DNA from: Gammaproteobacteria bacterium
GTDB taxonomy: Bacteria; Pseudomonadota; Gammaproteobacteria; Pseudomonadales; Azotimanducaceae
Length of the DNA: 64,000 nt
Direction: 5' to 3'
Assembly (NCBI GenBank): GCA_028821515.1
Contig: JAPPGA010000035.1
Span: forward strand, 1 to 64,000
Of the stretch, positions 36,240 through 44,265 are shown piece after piece; the stretch's first letter is position 1, and every line of letters starts with the position of its first letter. The position numbers and the translations under genes are program-made. The notes beneath the pieces were generated by a model. The model saw only the letters and a program-made list of their open reading frames with translations. It was not told the origin of the DNA and did not search any database.

Positions 36240-36328
36240 TAGCACGGACTTGTTTGAGCTGGATACCGTACGACAGGTGTATTAGCGTCAAACTAATGGC
36301 TATTTCCTTGATAATTACGAAAAACTAA
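36240..36328 (-). promoter_or_regulatory. Conserved precursor promoter block, copy 2
   Basis: Nearly identical to copy 1. Repeats TTAGTTTTTCGTAA (36315-36328) and TTAGTTTGACGCTAA (36282-36296) on the minus strand keep the 32 bp start-to-start spacing. It lies between precursor 2 and the divergent second unknown-protein gene, so it could serve both. Confidence 0.7.
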
Positions 36329-36354
36329 CGCTAAGAGCAGTAGATGGGCGTGCA

Positions 36355-36411
36355 ATGACGAGCAGCACCGGCCAGGCATCGCTGATGCGGGCCGGCCTCG
36401 ACAACTCATGA
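36355..36411 (+). pseudogene. Remnant of DUF2063 gene 3' end / coupling mini-ORF
   Basis: An 18-codon frame MTSSTGQASLMRAGLDNS whose stop overlaps the ATG of the next gene (ATGA). SLMRAGLD is identical, and the DNA nearly so, to the 3' part of the DUF2063 gene (33570-33600, ETSSLMRAGLD), where the same downstream gene follows. It is therefore a scar of the duplication that produced the second copy, possibly kept because it couples translation. Confidence 0.65.
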
Positions 36412-37484
36412 CGGCAACCTTCATCATCACCAGGTATCACGAGTATGGCGACTGGCGCCCCGTGGAGGAGCGCCTGCTGTCGGAGGCGGAGTCGCTGGGG
36501 GATCTGCTCGGGGACTTCAGGAGCTTCGTGTCGCCGGCGCTGCTCGATGAGCCGGGGTGGCTATCCGTCCTTGCCGCGGCAGAACAATGGCCGGTGACTT
36601 GTGGCGCGTTGCCGTTCGTCTTCGAATTCCATTTGCGCGACCCGCGACCGGGGACCGACTTGAGCATCACGCTGGCACCGCGGGGGAAAACGGCCGACTG
36701 GATTCGCCGCAAGGCGGACGCCGGGAAAGCGCCGACCGTCATTTGCCGCCTGGCACGACTGCTCGACGAGATGGGCACGACGTTGCATGGTGATATCGAC
36801 CGCGCGATGTTGGAGATGGACATCGTCACGGCAGGCGGGCGAGTGTCCCGGGAACCCGGAGTGTTTCTCTACTTCCGCTTTCGTGAGCCGGATCGGCCGG
36901 ACGATCGGTGGCGCAGGGTGGATGCGGTCCTTTCGGCATTGAACGCGGCGGTGGGACGACCCGACGATGAGAACGAGTTCCGCTTGGCGGAACGGGTCTT
37001 TCGAGCCATGCCTCTAGGCGTACGCCCGATTTCCCTTGGTGCCTTGCCGGGCCGTGACCGGGGGTTTCGCCTGACGGTGAGCGGCTTCACCGAAGGTGCC
37101 GAGGCAACGGCGTTCTTGCGCCGTGTCGGGTGGAACGGACGTTACGATGCGTTGGACGAAGCGCTCGTTCGACTTGCAGGACGACGGGCATTCGACTGGT
37201 TGGGACTGATGCTCTATGCGTCCCGAGGAGGCCTGGAAACGACGCTCGGATTGTATTTGCGGCGACACCCGCGTGAGATGCCGGCCTTGCTCGACGCCCT
37301 TGCCGGAGAAGGGTACGTCGAAGGGAAACTGTCAGGCTTGCGCGCCACGGCGACGAGCGCAGTCGCGCTATGGGGAAGAACCGGAGAGTTCACGCTCGAG
37401 CGCGGCATCAACCACGTCAAACTGGTTCTGTCCGATACGGGCTTTGACCAGGCAAAGGCCTACGTGGGTTGGGTTTGCGCCTGA
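36408..37484 (+). CDS. Unrecognised RiPP-locus protein, copy 2
   Basis: 358 residues, clearly paralogous to the protein at 33656: shared YGDWRPVEERLLSEAESLGD, RGKTADWIRR, GALPGRDRGFRLTVSGF, FLRRVGWNGRYDAL, LSGLRATATSAVALWGRTGE and a C-terminal HVKLVLSDTGFDQAKAYVGW. It lacks the first ~15 residues of copy 1. The function is unknown; the alternating strand-pair/helix layout could be an ABBA-type barrel. It is divergent from precursor 2 across the conserved promoter block and convergent with the ABC transporter gene. Two copies beside three precursors suggest dedication to different cores. Confidence 0.75.
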   Translation: MTATFIITRYHEYGDWRPVEERLLSEAESLGDLLGDFRSFVSPALLDEPGWLSVLAAAEQWPVTCGALPFVFEFHLRDPRPGTDLSITLAPRGKTADWIRRKADAGKAPTVICRLARLLDEMGTTLHGDIDRAMLEMDIVTAGGRVSREPGVFLYFRFREPDRPDDRWRRVDAVLSALNAAVGRPDDENEFRLAERVFRAMPLGVRPISLGALPGRDRGFRLTVSGFTEGAEATAFLRRVGWNGRYDALDEALVRLAGRRAFDWLGLMLYASRGGLETTLGLYLRRHPREMPALLDALAGEGYVEGKLSGLRATATSAVALWGRTGEFTLERGINHVKLVLSDTGFDQAKAYVGWVCA

Positions 37485-37526
37485 AGGCGCGAGCGTTGAG
37501 CGCGCAGGGCGGGCTCAGCAGGCGAA

Positions 37527-40421
37527 TCAGGCCATCTGGCGGCGCACCAGGTTCCGGAACAGGCCATCGACGGCCGTGAGTTCTTCAAAGGTTCCATGCT
37601 GCGTGACTTGCCCTGCCTTCAGCACGTAGATCCGATCCGCCTCGCGCAGGGTAGAGAGCCGGTGCGCGATCACGATACGGGTCGACGACAAGCGCGCGAG
37701 GTTGCGCATGACCCTGGCCTGGCTGTCGTTGCCGAGGGCGTTGGTGGCTTCATCCAGCAGGATGATGCGCGGATTGCGCACCAGCGCGCGGGCAATGCGG
37801 ACGCGTTGGCTCTCGCCGCCTGAAAGGGCGCCGACGCCGACGAAAGTGAACGGGCCCATGGGCATGGCGTCGATTTCCCCCTTGATGTCCGCCAGTGATA
37901 CGGCGCGCTGGATGTCCGCGTTCGTTACATCCCGGTCGTCCCCAGCGATGTTGTCCCACAGGTCTTGCGGGTACAGCCGCGCTTCCTGCGGCACGACGCC
38001 GAGCTGGCGGCGCACCTGCTTCAGGTTGAGGTGCCGCAGATCGCGGCCGTCGTAGTAGACATTGCCGGCATCCGGTTGTGCGAGCCCAAGCAGCAACCGG
38101 AAAATCGTGCTCTTGCCAGCGCCCGATGCGCCCGCGATGGCGACGAATTCACCCGGATGAAACTCCATCGAGACGTCTTCCAGAATCGGCGGTCCGTCGG
38201 CGTCGTACCGGTACGACACGTGGTCGAGGGAAATCGCGCCGCCCAGCTCGCTCACAGGCTGACCTTGCGCGGTCTTCTCGGGCGCCTCGGCGAGGAACGG
38301 CCGAATCAGATCCAGGCTCGGCTTCAGGGTCGCCAACTGGGCGAACACCGCGGATAGCCGCGAATAGGCTGCTATGAATGCCGCAAACAGAAGGTAGATG
38401 ACAATGAAGTCGCCGGCGGTTGCCTGACCCTCGCCCAAAGTGGGAACCGCCAGCATCAACACCGCGCCGGGCAGTATGGGAATCGCCGTCTGAAAGGCCT
38501 GCGAGTGCACTTCCACATTCGCGACCTCGAGCTCCGCCCGTTTTTGCCGCAGGAAACCACGCGCCCAGATCGCATAGGCCGAGCGCTCGGCGTTGCCCAC
38601 CCGGAAGCGGGGCATTCCCTTGACGAACTGCAGCAGGAGGCCCGACAGGGACCGCACCATCGCGAAGACCCGGGACTGCGGCTCGATCTGGCGCAGGCCC
38701 AGTATCACCGTCAGCGCGATGCCGGCAACTCCGAAGGCGCCCGCCGACAATCCCGAGTCGTCCTGGTAGAGAACGATCAATGCGAAGATCGGGATCACGA
38801 ATACCAGGGAAACAGCGGCACTCACCACCGTACCCAGCACGTTGTCTCGCAGCGTCCGGAAGACCGAGCCGCGCATGGCGATATCCCCGGCCGGATAGCG
38901 TTGCAGAAAGCTGAGCGGAAGCCTTAGCAACCGGTCCCAGAACGCGGCTTCCATGGCCGAGACGGCGCGCCCTTCCAGCCGCATCAGCACCAGGCCCTGG
39001 ACGACCTGCAACAGGGCCTGGAGCACGGCGACGATGACCAGTGCTCCGATCGTCAGGTATAGCAGCCCCATGTCTTTTCCCGGCAGCACCTGGTCGACGA
39101 TGACTCCGGCCACAACAGCCGGTAGAAGGGTGGCGAGCCCCGCCAGCAGGCCGGCAATCACGAAGCGCGCCACATCGTTCGATATGCCGCGCCCGGCACG
39201 CAGCAGATCCCGTACGCCGGTGCTCCCGGGCGGGAGCGGGCGGTAGAAGACCCATGCATCCGGACGCAGGGTCTCGGCATATGCGGCCGTAACGACGGCC
39301 GTGCTGTCTGCGTCCGGACTCGCCGCCCGGAATCTCCCGAGCCGACCGGGCAAGAGCGTCACGGGAAGGCCGTCGCTGGCGCGGAATGCCAGCATGGCGC
39401 TGCCGGCGCCGGTCCACCAACGGCGTTCGGCCGCCAGGTTGACTTGACGGGCGCGCACGCCTGAGAGATCCGCGATGGCATCGATGGTCTTTGCGGGGGC
39501 GGTCTCCTCAGTTCCGATGGGGAATTTGAAGTCGATGCCCTCGGAATCGCCAAGGCGCCTGACTGCGGCGAACAAGGCATCGGGACCCGCGTCGTCGCCG
39601 GCGGTCTTCCGCAGGCCGTAAAGATTGAACAGCTGCCTGCGGGCGTTTTCCTCATCGGCACGGCGACTGTTGAGCAGTGTTCGGTCCAGGTTCGCCAGAT
39701 CCACGATCGCCAGGCGTCGGTTGAGCGCTTCCAGCGACAGCGCCGCATCATGGAAATTCCGAAGCGCGGGAAGCAGCGTGCCGTCCCGGGCGAGCGCTTC
39801 CGAAGATACGCCGGTGAGAGGGGTTTCCTCCGCCAGGGTCAGCCAGGTCGACGGCGCGAGTGGCGCGAGACTTGCGAACTCCGCCGGATCGACCAGGTCC
39901 ATGAACAGACCCGTACCTGACGACAGGCCCGTCGCCCAGACCACCCCCCGGCGCACACCGACCAGCCCCTTGACCCGTACGCTTTCGCCGGGATCCAGCG
40001 TCACGTCGGGTCGCGGCGGCGAGCTGATGTCGCGCGTCAGTAGCGCGGCCAGGTCGGTCAGCCACGCATCGGCCTGCGCCGCGAGTTCGACGGGGGCGAG
40101 GGACGCCAAGTCGTCAGCCGCAAGCTCGCGCAGTTCCGTACCGGGTAGTCCCTTGGCGACCAGGCCGAGAGAGAGTCCGTCGTCCCGCATGGGCGCAACG
40201 CCGAACAGCAGTCGGCCCTGCTCCGCATGCAGCATGTGTTGCGGCGCGGAACTTTCGACCCCGTCCGCGCATTCCAGCAGAAAGACCTCCACCGTGCCCT
40301 GCTCGACGAACCAGATCCGACCCGGGTCGTCCATCAGGAGCGGCAGATTGCCGGCACAGGAGATAGCAGTTCCCGTCGCGGCGGCGATTTCGGACACGGT
40401 TCGGGTTTGAGGTTGTGCCAC
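37527..40421 (-). CDS. NHLM-type bacteriocin ABC transporter, permease/ATPase subunit 2
   Basis: 964-residue protein of the TIGR03797 type. A long N-terminal regulatory part (residues ~1-400, including VSEIAAATGTAISCAGNLPL) precedes six transmembrane segments (~420-680). The nucleotide-binding domain has Walker A GASGAGKST near residue 755, signature LSGGESQRVRIARAL, Walker B IILLDEATNALG and H-loop IVIAHRLST. It has no C39 peptidase and normally pairs with the peptidase-bearing ABC protein encoded 3 bases upstream to export the mature peptide across the inner membrane. GTG start. Confidence 0.9.
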   Translation of the reverse strand: MAQPQTRTVSEIAAATGTAISCAGNLPLLMDDPGRIWFVEQGTVEVFLLECADGVESSAPQHMLHAEQGRLLFGVAPMRDDGLSLGLVAKGLPGTELRELAADDLASLAPVELAAQADAWLTDLAALLTRDISSPPRPDVTLDPGESVRVKGLVGVRRGVVWATGLSSGTGLFMDLVDPAEFASLAPLAPSTWLTLAEETPLTGVSSEALARDGTLLPALRNFHDAALSLEALNRRLAIVDLANLDRTLLNSRRADEENARRQLFNLYGLRKTAGDDAGPDALFAAVRRLGDSEGIDFKFPIGTEETAPAKTIDAIADLSGVRARQVNLAAERRWWTGAGSAMLAFRASDGLPVTLLPGRLGRFRAASPDADSTAVVTAAYAETLRPDAWVFYRPLPPGSTGVRDLLRAGRGISNDVARFVIAGLLAGLATLLPAVVAGVIVDQVLPGKDMGLLYLTIGALVIVAVLQALLQVVQGLVLMRLEGRAVSAMEAAFWDRLLRLPLSFLQRYPAGDIAMRGSVFRTLRDNVLGTVVSAAVSLVFVIPIFALIVLYQDDSGLSAGAFGVAGIALTVILGLRQIEPQSRVFAMVRSLSGLLLQFVKGMPRFRVGNAERSAYAIWARGFLRQKRAELEVANVEVHSQAFQTAIPILPGAVLMLAVPTLGEGQATAGDFIVIYLLFAAFIAAYSRLSAVFAQLATLKPSLDLIRPFLAEAPEKTAQGQPVSELGGAISLDHVSYRYDADGPPILEDVSMEFHPGEFVAIAGASGAGKSTIFRLLLGLAQPDAGNVYYDGRDLRHLNLKQVRRQLGVVPQEARLYPQDLWDNIAGDDRDVTNADIQRAVSLADIKGEIDAMPMGPFTFVGVGALSGGESQRVRIARALVRNPRIILLDEATNALGNDSQARVMRNLARLSSTRIVIAHRLSTLREADRIYVLKAGQVTQHGTFEELTAVDGLFRNLVRRQMA

Positions 40422-40424
40422 GGT

Positions 40425-42632
40425 CTAGCCCGCGTGGACCAGGCGGTAGTACAGGCCGTCCCGATCCGCGATCAATTCCTGATGCGTTCCGCGTTGGCTG
40501 ACCCGGCCCTTGTCCATCACGACGATCTCGTCGCAGTCGCGAATGGTACTGAGCCGGTGGGCGATGATCAGGCAGGTGCAGCCGCGCCTGCGCAACGCCC
40601 TGTCGATGCTCTCTTCCGTTGCCGCGTCCAGCGCGCTGGTCGCCTCGTCCAGCACCAGGATGGTGGGGTTGCTCACCAGTGCCCGGGCGATCTCGATCCG
40701 CTGGCACTGACCGCCACTGAAGTTCCTGCCGTCCTCCTCAACCCGGCTCTCGTAGCCAAGCGGGCGCCGAACAAGTTCTTCGTGGATGTGTGCGTCCCGC
40801 GCGGCCGAGGTGAGGTCGCGGTCGGGAATCGCTGGACTCCACAGCGTGATGTTGTCGCGCACGGTGCCGCTGAACAGCACGACATTCTGATCCACCATGG
40901 ACAGGGAGCGGGTGAGAATCTCGGAGGGGACTTCGTCTCTCGGTCGCCCGTCAAACAGGATTTCACCGGAGAAGGGCCGGTACAAGCCGGCGACCAGGTA
41001 GGCCAGGGTTGATTTTCCCGAACCGCTCGGCCCCACCAGCGCCACGCGCTGGCCCGGTTTGACCGTCAGGTTGAAGTTCTCGAGCAACGGTTCCTTCCCG
41101 GTGTGGTAGCCAAAGGTGATATCGCGCAGTTCCACCCGCCCCGTCAGACGCAACCGCCCGTCCAGTGTGACGATGCGGTCGGGGTCGTCAGCCGCGGTGG
41201 CGTTCCCGCTGGGGAAGGCCGGATCTCTCTGCGCCTGCAGGATGTCGTCGAGCCGATGCAGGTTGACCTCGAGTTCCTGCGCATGGTCGGCGAACTCGGC
41301 GAAGCGCGAGACCGGCTGGAGAAACAACCCGGCGACGATCAGGAAACTGAGCAAACCGCCCGTTGTCAGGTGCCCGGCCATCACCTCCGTCGCGCCGTAA
41401 CCGAGCACTACAGCCGTGCTCAAACCGACGAACAGCAGGGACAGCGCCGCATTGAAATGGGAGAACTCGACGAACTGCTGCCGTGACGACACCTCCTGCG
41501 CCTGGTAGGCGCTCCAGCGACTGAAGGCGCTGTCTTCCGCCCCCGTGCTGCGCAGCAGGCCGACTTGCTCCATCATCATGGTGCCCGCGCCGGCCAGCTT
41601 GCCCCGGTCGCTGTGCCAGACACGGGAATAGTCGTCGCGCCAGTGCATCGCGATCCGAAGAAAAGCGAAATTCAGTACGCCAAGCAGCAGCACCAGCAAG
41701 GCCAACGCCGGCTGCAGGGCGAACATTGCAGCGAGGAAGACGACGCCCATCGCGACTTCCAGCGACACGCCGACGACATGGCTGATCAGAGATCGGGCGA
41801 TCTCGTCGGTGGAGCCCAGCCTGGTGACCAGATCGCCATCTACCCGATACCGAAGGTAGTCCATCGGCAGCCGTAGGAAGTGCGCGAGACAGCGGTTGCC
41901 AGCGGTCACCGAAAGGCGCAGAACCAAGCGCTGCAGCCACAGGGCTTTCAGCCATCCGACGCCGTACGCCAGCGCCGCCGCCGCGAGCAGCAGCCCGACC
42001 AGGGCGTCGCGCCAGGGCAGGTTCTCGCCCAGCACCCGGTCGGTGAAAATGCCCAGGGTCGCCGCCGGAACCAGCATCAGGACGGCGAGCAGCAGGGAGC
42101 ATGTCAGCGCCAGGGCCAGCGTTCCCCAGTTGCCGTTGAACCAGGCGGGCCAATGGCGCGCCAGGTTCGGCCTGTCGCCCCCGGGTTCGAACCCGGCTTC
42201 CGGCTCGAATTCCAGCGCAATCCCGGCAAATCCGGCGAAGAACGCCTCCTCGGTGATCTTGTACCGCCCGACGCCGGGATCGTTCAGGTAAAACCATCCG
42301 CTGCGCCAGCCCTCAACCACGACGAAGTGCCGGAACTCCCAGAACACGATGAGCGGCAGGCGCAAGCTCTTGACTTGGGCGCCGGTCAAACGGTAGCCCG
42401 TGCATCCAAGACCGTAGCGCTTCGCCACGCGCGCCAGGGAACCGGCACTGGAGCCATCGCGGCTCACCTCGCAGGCTTCACGCAATTCGGCAAACGGCAC
42501 CCAGCGGCCGAAGTAGCCCAGCACGCTTCCGAGGCAGGCGGCGCCGCACTCCGTGGCATGGGTCTGCATCACGAGCGGGGTCTTGATGCGTTTACCACCC
42601 CGTCCCCAGCCCTCCGGGAATCTGAGTCTCAT
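40425..42632 (-). CDS. NHLM-type C39 peptidase/permease/ATPase exporter
   Basis: 735-residue peptidase-containing ABC transporter (TIGR03796 type). The N-terminal C39 double-glycine peptidase has Cys in THATECGAACLG, His in WEFRHFVVVEGW and Asp in YLNDPGVGRY. Six transmembrane segments and an ATPase follow (GPSGSGKST, FSGGQCQRIEIARALV, ILVLDEATSALD, LIIAHRLST). It should cut the precursors after VSGG/IAGG and export the short cores. The start is placed at ATG 42632 (MRLRFPEGW), which fits the family N-terminus; an upstream TTG at 42677 is possible. Confidence 0.9.
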   Translation of the reverse strand: MRLRFPEGWGRGGKRIKTPLVMQTHATECGAACLGSVLGYFGRWVPFAELREACEVSRDGSSAGSLARVAKRYGLGCTGYRLTGAQVKSLRLPLIVFWEFRHFVVVEGWRSGWFYLNDPGVGRYKITEEAFFAGFAGIALEFEPEAGFEPGGDRPNLARHWPAWFNGNWGTLALALTCSLLLAVLMLVPAATLGIFTDRVLGENLPWRDALVGLLLAAAALAYGVGWLKALWLQRLVLRLSVTAGNRCLAHFLRLPMDYLRYRVDGDLVTRLGSTDEIARSLISHVVGVSLEVAMGVVFLAAMFALQPALALLVLLLGVLNFAFLRIAMHWRDDYSRVWHSDRGKLAGAGTMMMEQVGLLRSTGAEDSAFSRWSAYQAQEVSSRQQFVEFSHFNAALSLLFVGLSTAVVLGYGATEVMAGHLTTGGLLSFLIVAGLFLQPVSRFAEFADHAQELEVNLHRLDDILQAQRDPAFPSGNATAADDPDRIVTLDGRLRLTGRVELRDITFGYHTGKEPLLENFNLTVKPGQRVALVGPSGSGKSTLAYLVAGLYRPFSGEILFDGRPRDEVPSEILTRSLSMVDQNVVLFSGTVRDNITLWSPAIPDRDLTSAARDAHIHEELVRRPLGYESRVEEDGRNFSGGQCQRIEIARALVSNPTILVLDEATSALDAATEESIDRALRRRGCTCLIIAHRLSTIRDCDEIVVMDKGRVSQRGTHQELIADRDGLYYRLVHAG

Positions 42633-42752
42633 TGGGTTATCGATCTCCCGCCAACGATCACGGGCACTTGCGCACAATCCCGGCTAAGGTATTGGCCCTT
42701 GAGAACAGCCCGATCCGATGTCGGGATATACGCGCCGTCAGCCACGCGTCTG

Positions 42753-43280
42753 TCAGGGAGGTGTGAAGGCGAGGACGCTCGCAATGGACTGGCGACCGAG
42801 CGAGATCTGCACCCGGCACATGCTGCCCTCGGGAATGGCGAGTACGTCGCCAGTGTCCGCGATGGCAACGTCGATACGCCGGGCGCCGTCGGCGGGCCAG
42901 GGAAGGTGCGCCGCAATTTCCTCCGGTAGCGCCGTAGCCATCGGCGCGGCGGTTTTCCCCTCAAATTGCAGTGTAGCGCCGGCAGGGGCAGCAACTTCGA
43001 TTGTTGCCGCAATGCCGGGACGGATGGATTGCCCGAGGGTGGGCGCGACCCGCAACGCAACCCGTCCGGGTTGATCCGGCGCCGCACGGTAGACAACGCC
43101 ATCCAACGAGATGGTCCGTTCGACACTGCCCACGGCCACCAGGGCGGCGACGGCGAGCACGAACAGGACCAGGCAAACGAGAACCACGCGCTCGCGTGGC
43201 GCCGAGACAATCAACAGCTTGTCGACCTCCCGGTCCTTGTGCCTCCGCACGGCCGCCGACTCGAATGGGCTGTCGAGCAT
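42753..43280 (-). CDS. Minimal HlyD-like NHLM secretion adaptor
   Basis: 175 residues, much shorter than the usual ~300-400 of NHLM membrane-fusion adaptors (TIGR03794). A cytoplasmic N-terminus (MLDSPFESAAVRRHKDREVD) matching the HlyD-type start is followed by one transmembrane helix (VVLVCLVLFVLAVAALVAVG) and a strand region (ISLDGVVYRAAP, GQSIRPGIAATIEVAAPAGA, VAIADTGDVLAIPEGSMCRV). The helical hairpin and lipoyl part that normally reach the outer-membrane channel are missing without any visible frameshift. The same operon encodes both ABC proteins downstream and precursor 3 upstream. Export of a 4-6 residue product might not need a full periplasmic tube. Confidence 0.7.
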   Translation of the reverse strand: MLDSPFESAAVRRHKDREVDKLLIVSAPRERVVLVCLVLFVLAVAALVAVGSVERTISLDGVVYRAAPDQPGRVALRVAPTLGQSIRPGIAATIEVAAPAGATLQFEGKTAAPMATALPEEIAAHLPWPADGARRIDVAIADTGDVLAIPEGSMCRVQISLGRQSIASVLAFTPP

Positions 43281-43366
43281 CGCGTTTGACTATGCCGTTG
43301 ATCCTGCGATCTGTTCGGAAGCCAGTCGCCGAGTTGGGCGTCGAACGAGTCGGTCCCTTAACAGGC

Positions 43367-43621
43367 TCACATGCAGGCGCATAGGCCGCCGGCGATCTGA
43401 TCGAGTTGACCTTCCGCGAGAACCTGCGGTTTGGCTGGCAAGGGGAGATGGACCGTATCGGCGTCATTCTCGTGCACGACGATTCGCAGCCCTTCCGCGA
43501 AGCCCACGTTGAACTCCCGACTGATGGTGGCCTTGGGATCGGTCAGCAGCCCATCCCGGAAGTCGTCGTCCTGTGCAGCCTTCTCCACAATGGACATGAA
43601 TAGTTGCTGACGTGCGTTCAT
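43367..43621 (-). CDS. NHLP-type RiPP precursor peptide 3, core LCAC-M
   Basis: 84-residue precursor beginning MNARQQLFMSIVEKAAQDDD. The leader is close to precursors 1 and 2 (DPKATISREFNV, LRIVVHENDADTVHLPLPAK, GQLDQIAGG) and ends LCACM. The core is five residues, again with C-x-C, plus a terminal Met. GGAG lies 8 bases upstream of the ATG. It leads the operon that continues into the adaptor and the two ABC transporter genes. Confidence 0.88.
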   Translation of the reverse strand: MNARQQLFMSIVEKAAQDDDFRDGLLTDPKATISREFNVGFAEGLRIVVHENDADTVHLPLPAKPQVLAEGQLDQIAGGLCACM

Positions 43622-43655
43622 GGGTGTTGCTCCAATCTCGATTCTGTCGGAACGG

Positions 43656-43744
43656 TAGCACGGACTTGTTTGATCTGAATACGCTACGGCAGGGGTTTTA
43701 GCGTCAAACTAATGGATGTTCCCTGAGAAATTACGAAAAACTAA
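43656..43744 (-). promoter_or_regulatory. Conserved precursor promoter block, copy 3
   Basis: Third copy of the block, slightly more diverged. TTAGTTTTTCGTAA (43731-43744) and TTAGTTTGACGCTAA (43698-43712) on the minus strand keep the 32 bp spacing and the -35-like TTGACG. Its distal repeat overlaps the last codons and stop of the GNAT gene. Confidence 0.7.
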
Positions 43745-44246
43745 CGGTATCGCCGGCTACTCTCGCAGCGCCCACTCGCAGCGCCCACTCGCGGCGCAGC
43801 ATGGCGAAGTAGACGTGATCGACCCATTTGTCGCCTTCGCGCCGAGCCTCGCGGGCGCGGCCTTCCTCCACGAATCCCGCGGCTTCGAAGAGACGCAACG
43901 CCGGCGCATTGTTGCCGAGAACCCCCGCCCACACGCGGTGGACGCGTTTCTCGCTGAATGCGAAATCCAGTGCCAGTGATAACGCGCGCCTGCCGAATCC
44001 GCGCCGTTGCTGTGACGGGTCGATCAGGATACCGAGCTCGGCGGACGTATCGCGCTCCCAGTCCGCTTCGATGGCGACATGGCCGACGGATTGCCCTTCC
44101 GACTCGATGATGAAGTTGTAACGGGACTTCAGGACGCGGCGAAACTCGGCGTTTGGATCGATATCACCGCCGTGCCACCCGGCAAGCGCCGGGTCGCTGA
44201 GCCAGTTTCGGTACAGCGGACCGTCGGCGCGCCGAATCCGCCGCAG
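43731..44246 (-). CDS. GNAT N-acetyltransferase without a standard start codon
   Basis: The frame is open and reads as a complete GNAT domain (TDVTLRRIRRADGPLYRNWL, NAEFRRVLKSRYNFIIESEG, the acetyl-CoA loop QQRRGFGRRALSLALDFAF, VLGNNAPALRLFEAAGF). No ATG, GTG or TTG exists before the GTG at 43934, which is too late to be the real start. Candidate starts are CTG (44246) or a rare ATC/ATT, or the start has been lost. The 5' end overlaps the stop region of the CoA-transferase gene (TGA at 44266), which might allow coupled initiation. The 3' end (GDTVSFS) lies inside the precursor-3 promoter block. Resembles RimJ/RimL-type acetyltransferases. Confidence 0.6.
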   Translation of the reverse strand: MRRIRRADGPLYRNWLSDPALAGWHGGDIDPNAEFRRVLKSRYNFIIESEGQSVGHVAIEADWERDTSAELGILIDPSQQRRGFGRRALSLALDFAFSEKRVHRVWAGVLGNNAPALRLFEAAGFVEEGRAREARREGDKWVDHVYFAMLRREWALRVGAARVAGDTVSFS

Positions 44247-44265
44247 CGTTACATCGGTCGAGTCC

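Noticed and set aside
36207..36245. Longer form of precursor 2 beginning MLPFGRNRDGAS
   Set aside because: These codons lie in the conserved promoter/leader block shared by all copies, and GGAG is placed correctly only for the ATG at 36206.
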